Assembly (NCBI GenBank): GCA_002633005.1
Contig: NMRA01000554.1
Location: 218,282-282,281 of the forward strand
Origin: Phoronis australis
Lineage: Eukaryota; Phoronida; Phoronidae
Length of the DNA: 64,000 nucleotides
Direction: 5' to 3'
Position numbers and translations under genes: made by a program. Of this stretch, positions 53,001 to 62,000 are shown piece after piece. Every line of letters begins with the position of its first letter. Position 1 is the stretch's first letter. Under the pieces are notes generated by a model. The model ran no database searches. It was given only the letters and a program-made list of their open reading frames with translations, and was not told the origin of the DNA.

Positions 53001-56000
53001 ATAGGAAAAGGTCATGGTCATGGGCTTCGGAGAATACAAAAAATGTTCAAGCTTGGGTAAATAGTACATTAAGACAATGACACTATACTAATCAAATGCA
53101 GAACATATGTTGAGCATTTGCAATAAGATACAAACTAGACAAATTGAAACTGAAGTTACCACCCTTAAATCCTGGCTTACCAAGTTTCGCATTACTATAG
53201 TTTCACTCTTTTTATTGACCCCAAGAGTCAGTTCTTAGAAACATGAGAGTTGGTCCTTCCCAAGCAAATACTTGTTCCCACACTACACTCTTTTGGCAGA
53301 CAACAACTAGTCAGAGCTCCACAAACAAAAAGCACAGCTACCCCAGCCAATATGGTGGAGGACATGTAAAATTTGTGTTTGTGAGACTGTTTAATAACGG
53401 GCAAACGCTACCAATAGCATAACCTCCCCCAACTTTGTTGAAGGAGGTAAAACCAAATTTCAAAGATTTTCAGTAGCGGGAGTCTCATTCTGCATCTTAC
53501 AAATCAAAATGTCCCAAAGTATTGCTGGACTGCTACAGCTGATGAGACACGAACAGCACTGAGATAGCCAATGCAGGAAGATTGATTAAGACGTGAAACA
53601 CCTTCGTTGCTAAGGGTGACAATTCTTTAAACATTTTGCCAACTTTTCCCAGGATGTTGAAGATTTCGCTTTCGACATCCACAGACTCAATAATCCATCC
53701 ATAATTTGCCAGGTAACAGAATACAGGAGCAAAATCCCCAAGCTTTGAGCCAAAATATTCTGATCTGGTGCTCTTACAAGAATCTCTAAAATTATTATTT
53801 TCATGCATGTAACACATACATGAAAGCAATCATGACGCTTAGTAACGAAGGTCTACATTTAATATCATTTTTCAAATTCACTTCCCCTACCTTGTGATAA
53901 ATTTCATAAGAAGGCGCCAGTCTTGCTGCATGCGCACACATGTCTGCGTAGTCAGTGGTGTTCCTCTTCTGTGAGTAGACATTCAGATACTCCAGCCACA
54001 AGTAGGGACAGCTCTGGTTAGACTCCAGGCCTCTAGCAAGCACATTCAGGGCAACGTCGATGCCCACCGATTCGTTTCTACAAATAGAAAAAATTTCATG
54101 TCTTTTGGTTTGTTAGTCCAAGTCCTTGCTGCTATGACTAAAACAAGTGCAATATAACCTAAGTCATATTAAAACATTAGGACCTCTGAGCACCAGGAGG
54201 GAAATTGTGGTAGTTTTAAGGGTAATGTTTATTACCTTTTTCGAAGGCAATTTTGGGTACTCTGAATAGATTTTGAACCATTATAGTTGATTGTTATAAA
54301 AAGAAAATCTTCAAACAGGAAGTGTGACACTGTGAGCTACCCACTCAATACAACAAATGTGTATCTGAGCAGCTGAACTGATATTGAATTAGTTTTATTA
54401 CCTATTTCTGGCATCATTAGTCAAGTGAAATGGCAAATCATTACGTAACTAGAGAGGCTAGGGCTGGGAATCAACAGGTGTCTCCCTCATTGATCACAGT
54501 CATCTGAATGGGAAAGTGAGAGAACAGTTCACTATGACCAGCTAACATATTCAGAAATTGCTGTCTGCGTCACATTTCCTGTTTTGAGGAATTGACAATT
54601 TATCAATTTCATTTTTACAGGAATTCATTACAAAAGGTTGAAATTACCTTTTACAGTAATTAAAATTCACTAAATTGACCAAAAACACCTTAAAAAGGAA
54701 CGGCCACCTTTAACCCCAGTCACGTCACACAGACACTCATGCAGCAAGGCTAGAATAATTAGATCACATTGATGTAATGCAATATTTTACAGGTGTTTAG
54801 CAACTAACCAGACATTCTTACAAGACAAAATCTCAACTAAGTTGGTTGACAATGAAAAGTGACAGGGACAGATGGACAAACTGTTGAATTAGATGAAAAA
54901 GTGGCACGTAGACAGACGGCCAGAATTCTCACTACTTCCATTACCTGGCACCTTGTCAACAATGAAACAAAAGATTATTGTTTAATGGAGGTATTGTAGA
55001 AAATCTCCTAATGTAGTCGTCACTAGGCAATGGGACATCCTAACCCAGATTAGAAAGAAATCTTAATAACCAGAGTATTTGTTTGAGTTGGAAGAATGTA
55101 AATACACTGACGGTGTCCAAAGGTGTTTTGCTATGCTTGAAAGGTACCTATACCACATGACTTTAATGGTTTAGTCAGTGTCAGGCCTAATTTGCAGAAA
55201 AGCTTCCACTTAATGACATCCCTATCGGATGACCACCATCTGTGCCAGCTTCCCTGGCCCAGTTCAGATGGTGGTGCACTTTAAGTCACCATGGTGTAAT
55301 CTCAATATAAACACACACACAAAACAATCAAATTACACAGTTGCACAGGAAGCAAGGAATTAAGCAGATGGTGTAAAACATGTTAATTAGCAGTTGGCTT
55401 AGCCGAGTGATCTGATGTGTTCATTACAGCATTGCCTAATGAGTGATAGAAATGCCTTCCTTTTTCATTTCAGGTTGCGGGTGGATTGTCTTACCTTTGA
55501 GCACCTCTTCTTCGACGAGCCAATTTAATCCATGTGTCAATGTCTGTTGGATTCATTTTGAGAGTGGCCTCCAGTTCATCAGCGTGATTATTGGACAGCA
55601 TGAAGTAGCGAACATCACTCTGTGGACCACCATCGTCCGCATCTTCAACATAAATATAGGATCATTTCAGCCTTAATTCTGCGCAACTTTGAGTATTCTC
55701 ATTGTTCATGGTATTCAAAACTGCATAAGGCAACCAAGGATACATTACAGCTCTGTCAAAACAAAATTATCAGGTTCCTGCAGAACGTCCACTCTAGAAC
55801 TCATAATGCAGCTTCCAAATTCTACCAAGTTAACATTCTCCCAAGTTAACTCTCGACCAAGCGTTAACTCTCGACCAAGCGTAAACACTCGACCAAGCGT
55901 TAACACTCGACCAAGCGTTAACACTCGACCAAGCGTTAACACTCGACCAAGCGTTAACACTCGACCAAGCGTTAACACTCGACCAAGCGTTAACACTCGA

Positions 56001-59000
56001 CCAAGCGTTAACACTCGACCAAGCGTTAACACTCGACCAAGCGTTAACACTCGACCAAGCGTTAACACTCGACCAAGCGTTAACACTCGACCAAGCGTTA
56101 ACACTCGACCAAGCGTTAACACTCGACCAAGCGTTAACACTCGACCAAGNNNAACACTCGACCAAGTTAACACTCGACCAAGTTAACACTCGACCAAGTT
56201 AACACTCGACCAAGTTAACACTCGACTAAGTATTAACACTCGATCAAGTGAACACTCGACCAAGTGAACACTCGACCAAGTTAACACTCGACCAAGTGAA
56301 CACTCGACCAAGTTAACACTCGACCAAGTTAACACTCGACCAAGTTAACACTCGACCAAGTTAAGACTCTAACAACTTAGCATTCTACCAAGTTCACATT
56401 CTCCTCTTTTCTTTGAGCTACTTTTCATAAAGTTCGCATGATGTACACCATTTTTCATGTTTCAGCTCCTCGATGTTCCCTCCATATAAGACTTTGGACA
56501 TCTCACAGATGCAACACTCGCAGTGTTACTGCTTCATTACAAATTCCCTACTGCAAATTCCCTACTGCAAAACGTTTAGCCAGGCATCATTTCATAATAG
56601 TGTTATTCAAGCCTGGAATGGACTTCCTGGCGTCTGACTACCAACATTTTTTCAATAAATAGTCTAATACTGAGGGTACACATAGTGTACCTAATTATTG
56701 GACAGACCCTAAATATCAGACATTTCATAAAATAGCACTTGAAGCATAATCTGAGAAATAAATGACACCAATTTTTATTCCACTGTAATGTATTCAATGT
56801 CCGTCACTCTCTCGTTTTTTACAGCGTTCCCTTGTTTTGATTTCACCGAGAAAGGGTGCAATTTAGACCCCCAAGTTGGCCTAAAATAGACGATCACATA
56901 AATCGGTTGTAACAGTTGAAATCAAAATCTTTTTCCACAATGAAGTAACCTAAATGAACTGACAATATATCACTGTTTCATAACTCAAGTCAAACCTCGG
57001 CCGCACACGTGCTATGAAGTCATGAGCATAATCACCACGTCAAGACAGCAATGTCACCATCTTATCTCAATATAACTTGCGCTATAAAGTCATGAGCATA
57101 ATCCCCACGTCAAGACAACAATGTCACCATCTTATCTCAATATAACTTGCGCTACGAAGTCATGAGCATAATCACCACGTCAAGACAGCAATGTCACCAT
57201 CTTATCTCAATATAACTTGCGCTACGAAGTCATGAGCCTAATCCCCACGTCAAGACAGCAATGTCACCATCTTATCTCAATATAACTTGCGCTACGAAGT
57301 CATGAGCATAATCCCCACGTCAAGACAACAATGTCACAATCTTATCTCAATATAACTTGCACTATGAAGTCACAAGTAACATTAGATAAATGTCAAAATA
57401 AAGCTCACTCCAGAAATGTTTCCTCTCAGCATAGTAAGGTATTATTGAGAAGTTGGGCTTTTAATACTTACGAAAAAATTCAAGCGTGGCACAATATTGA
57501 AGCTAAAATTGAAAATAATAAATTTAAAAACGCAATCTTTTTGAGTTTTTCTTCAAATATTTACATTATTTCTAAAGAAATTTGGCCATGCTACTGATGA
57601 TACCATTGTTTTGCAATGAAAATTCCTTTCCTTTCCTCTACTAAAAACACATGGTCACATGACTGTGAAAGACTGGTATAAAGTTCGATAGTTTAATTCT
57701 CCATGCTTCCTACTTTCCGAAAATTTGTATTTTTGCAGAGATAAATTCTATAGACTTGCGAATATTTAGCTAAATGCCAAGGCTTGCCTGTAAGGTACCT
57801 CATGACTTTAGCCATGACATAGGCCGAAGTCCATGTCACGTAAATAGCTACGTACCATTCACTTCTTCTGTGTACGATGCAACATACTCGGGGACAACTG
57901 CAGGCTGTGTGTCAACTGCTTTAGACACAGGGCGCCACCTTCTGGCATCAGTAAACATATTGTACGGGTAGACATGGCCTGAGTGACTGTTGACTTTCTT
58001 TGCCAGCTTCTCGCACATGAAGTCGAGGCTTTTGCTCGACTTGTACACCTGGTAGAATTGCTCGGCATAGTCCACTGAAAGATGAGAGCAGGTGCTCTTG
58101 TATTGAATCCAGTATTTTTAATCAGAAGATAACTAAGCCGTGTACGGTAACTCAATTATCATAAGTATACTTTGTAGTCTGACAAAACATACATCTTGTA
58201 CTGTCTTGAAGTATTACTTTTTACCCTCCATTCATATCTTGTAATGATTTACACTGTGGAAATAATGGTTTACAAAAAGCAAAGCATTACAAAACATGCG
58301 TCATATTTCATGATAACGGTTATTTTTCACTTATTGAGAATGAAATATGACCGAGAAGTGGAATTCTATTATGTTAAATTTCTCCACCAAAATAAACGTA
58401 TAGAACACCGTAGTCTATTACAAGCATACTTTGCAGTGTGTAAATGTCATGTTAAGACAACGTAAGCAGAAATTCAAATCATTTTCAGAAACAGACAACC
58501 AGCCTTTGAAAAATGGAAAACAATCATTATGGTAATTATGTTTGTGTGTAATAAGTGGAGACTTACTGTAACAGTTATATTGAGACAATATCCATGACTT
58601 TGACAGAACATCAAAGTCACTTCATTACAATTGACTGTTAAAACAGTAGCAGAATTAATTATCTTATTGGAAATTTGGTAATGGTCAGATATAACGTGCC
58701 CAAATTTTAAAACCAATTTTCTCCATTGAATAACGGGCATCAAACTGGTTCTCAAAACAAGGGCATTTTATATCGGACTATTGTTGAAAATTCCGTGTAT
58801 ATGCTGAATGTTGATTATTTCCCTAATTATGAAACAATTACATTGGCTGACCACCTGACCTACCCAATGACTTCTCCAACTGCTCTTCACTATCGGTGTG
58901 TACATCTATGGCTGCGGGGTCGTAGGACAGGAAATCAACCAACACATCCAGATCCTTCATCTTCATACCAGCATTGTGTTGCCTGCAATGAATGTTGATA

Positions 59001-62000
59001 AGAAAACGTCACTAAAATATGAATCATGGCAAGATAGTTATGGAGTCATAAAATTGGAAGTCAATGTAAAACGCCAAATTGTTTGTCTTGAACCAACTTT
59101 GTGTTGCCCAGAAACACTATTAACATTTTTTGATGCACAGCTAAAGTATAAACCTTAACAACATGATCACAAGTTTTATCTAACACACGTTAACTAGTTT
59201 CAATACCAGTAACTTTTTAATTTAAATATTAAATGGTTTAATGATTTGTTTTACAGTCAGTAAAACATGATTTCTTCATGACCTCACTTTTCCCTACAAG
59301 ACAACAGAATTTTTGTCCAAATTGTCATGATAACAAATGCAATAAAAATCAACGACAGAAGGGAAACAAAACCTTACCATGGACACTTGTCATCATTGCA
59401 TGAGCCCATCAAATCAAATCGGCATACCAACTGTTTGGGGTTGATTTTGTTTGCATATGTTCTAGAGGAGATCTTCCCACGGTAATGTTGACTGAACCTG
59501 AAATGGACATGTAATCACAAATCTATTTACTTCAAATCAACAAATGTTGAAAGATCACTGTTGAAGTCACCACTTCATACAGCCTGAGAGACTCCCCCGC
59601 CCTCCTCCATTGTAGGGATTTGAAGACAACTGCCTTGAACAGCCTCCCTTAAAATTTGGACTAACATAGTAAGCATTTCCACTCAACCAGTGACCCTGCT
59701 ATGCAGTTGACATCCCCGTTGCAACTAGAACTACTAACATGGGTACTTGTTAAAGGAAAGGGAAGAATGTGTGATTGTGATACATGTTGAATGTATTAAC
59801 AGAAATTTTCATAATGCAAACAAATGTTGTCAGTAACAGAACTACAAAAATGGGAAAAGATTTAATGAAATTTATAATAATAGTAATCGACGGAGCCAAC
59901 TATTACATGCAATGGATACTTTATAAATAATGCACAATCTGTCAGGTGGTGGCTCATATTACAACAGAAACTTTTAGCTAGTACACAATCACAATACACA
60001 AGAATGGGGACCCTGGGAAATTACGAGGGGCGACACCATACACCAGTCACAAACACACCTAGTGAATAAAGTAAGACAACATTAGAGACATAGAGCAGAC
60101 ATGAACAAAGCCAGTGAACAAAGTTAAGTAACACTAGAGACATATGCCAGACAGCTAGTGAATAAAGTACAACACCTACCGATAAGCTTTGAAGTGATTC
60201 AGGCTGCTGTTATACTTCTGAAACTCACTGTCTTGTGCTGCTGCACGTGACTCACCAAACAAACTATCAATGACTGAGTTACTGATCTGCAAAACAAATT
60301 GGTAATTAGTACGGGTGTACTACATAAGGCACATCAGAACTATGCTAACTGAGGTCAACTGAGGTCAACTTCAATTACCCATCATCCAACACCATGACTG
60401 AAACTTTTGTGAAGAGAAAGTCGATTTCAAAATCTTGTCTAACCATAAAAAAAAAACTCGAGAAAAGAAGATCATAGAAGAACATTGCAGAAAAAGATCG
60501 TGAAAACAAGATTCTGAAAAAAGTAGGCAGGTGGCCTTATACCTCCTGCTGAGCATGTGCACTTAGGCCACACCACTAGGTCTATTGCACCAACCACCTG
60601 GTTACGACTTTTCAAAGAGGACTGTATCACAGGATTAGCTGTAAACAATCAGCACAGGTACAGAAAATCAAACAGAATTGTGCAAAGGTTCACAGAAACA
60701 CATTAAACCCAATTCTTGTTCAAGCTAAAAATGCAGCTTGTCTAGCCAATACAACTGACATCCAATGCACATTTTCAGATAACAGTCTCACACCATATTC
60801 TCAGACAGCATATTTTAAAATTGAGTTTGTGATACACAACTGCTTCATAAGCAACAACTTAATTGCTCATATCATAAGCAACAACCTAATTGCTCATATC
60901 ATAAGCAACAACCTAATTGCTCATATCATAAGCAACAACCTAATTGCTCATATCATAAGCAACAACCTAATTGCTCATATCATAAGCAACAACCTAATTG
61001 CTCATATCATACCTCAAGAGCACTCTTGTCTGTTGTGCATACAGTATTCACACAGTCCTTTGGAGATAAAACTAACAAAGTCCTCTCTTTCAATAACGTT
61101 TCAATGTTGTTACGCACGTTCAGCTCCGGAAGCTTGATAATTGCACTCTCCGTTTTCTTGGCCTCGCTTTTACACATTTTACTTTCCTCCACAAACTCAG
61201 GCACCATATGGGGATTTTCATCAATAAAGGAGTGCCTCTTTGGCAAATCTGCAAAATCTGAATCAATATTGACATCGACGACAATCTTTTCAGCAGTTGC
61301 TGGTTGTAGGGTCACATTTAAATCTTGTGAGAGGCTGCGCCGCACTTGCTCGTGGGCTTTTTGTGACACACTCTTTTTTCGTGTCTTCACTTTCTGTGCC
61401 TCTTTAAGTTTGCGAATCTTTTCGGCAAACTCCCTCTCCAGCTTTTGAAGACGTAGCTTCTCTTTTTCTCGAGCTGTGAGTTTGAGCTTGGGTTTCTGTT
61501 CAACACCACTAGATTTCTTTGGTTTGGCCTGTAACTTTGGTTTCTTAACATCCTAGAAATAAAAAAATGAAAAGGACTGGAGGTCAAATGCAAAAACATT
61601 AATTAAGATTTTTTATTTAGCCATTTCTTAATGAAGATGACACTACTAACTACGTGAATTATGGGACTAGAGGAACATCATTAGGCAAACTCCCTTCCAA
61701 CAAAAGGAAGTTATTTTTTTTCTCTGGCAATCTAAAAGAACTAAATTAAGAGCGATCAACTGAAACAGACAAGACCAAGGAGGTTGGTGGTACCTGTGTT
61801 CAGTATTATTGAAATCTTCATTTTAATTGACACACCAGTCTACAAAACAACATTTAAATCATAATTCATGCCTCACCAATGTCATTCTCATCACCACCAT
61901 CTAAAATCTTGCTCACAAAAATTGTTCGTTTGTGCAAAATGTCATGTCTTGCAAAATACTTTATTTTCATTTTCGGGGAACTTCAAATACGAAAGGTATG

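Larger units (their letters stand above)
29201..53890 (-). other. ZFC3H1 intron 8 (24.7 kb) with nested gene
   Basis: Bounded by GTAGGG at 53890 and cttatttcag at 29201, phase 0. It contains a plus-strand mucin-like gene (43217-45918), four short DNA elements, a G/T-rich minisatellite and simple repeats. The remainder (29201-33772, 38601-42438, 45919-51404, 51846-53890) is AT-rich with no gene, RNA or conserved motif that I can support. Confidence 0.85.

Noticed and set aside
53533-53858. Minus-strand ORFs next to exon 8 as a further ZFC3H1 exon, with a 38-nt micro-intron
   Set aside because: One frame gave a superficial match to human, but the exon at 29015-29200 joins exon 8 in phase and fits the human sequence far better. 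A 38-nt intron would also be too short.
55689-56189. Long ORFs on both strands at the minisatellite (NTRPSV-type repeats)
   Set aside because: Open only because the 18-bp unit is a multiple of three and lacks stops in several frames.
60536-60610. Possible minus-strand tRNA-like element (cctagtggtgtggcc)
   Set aside because: No B box at the right distance.
60829-61137. Plus-strand 102-codon ORF with repeated ISNNLIAHI
   Set aside because: Translation of the 27-bp minisatellite running into the antisense of ZFC3H1 exon 2.
61026-61448. Plus-strand 140-codon ORF
   Set aside because: Shadow of ZFC3H1 exon 2 on the opposite strand.
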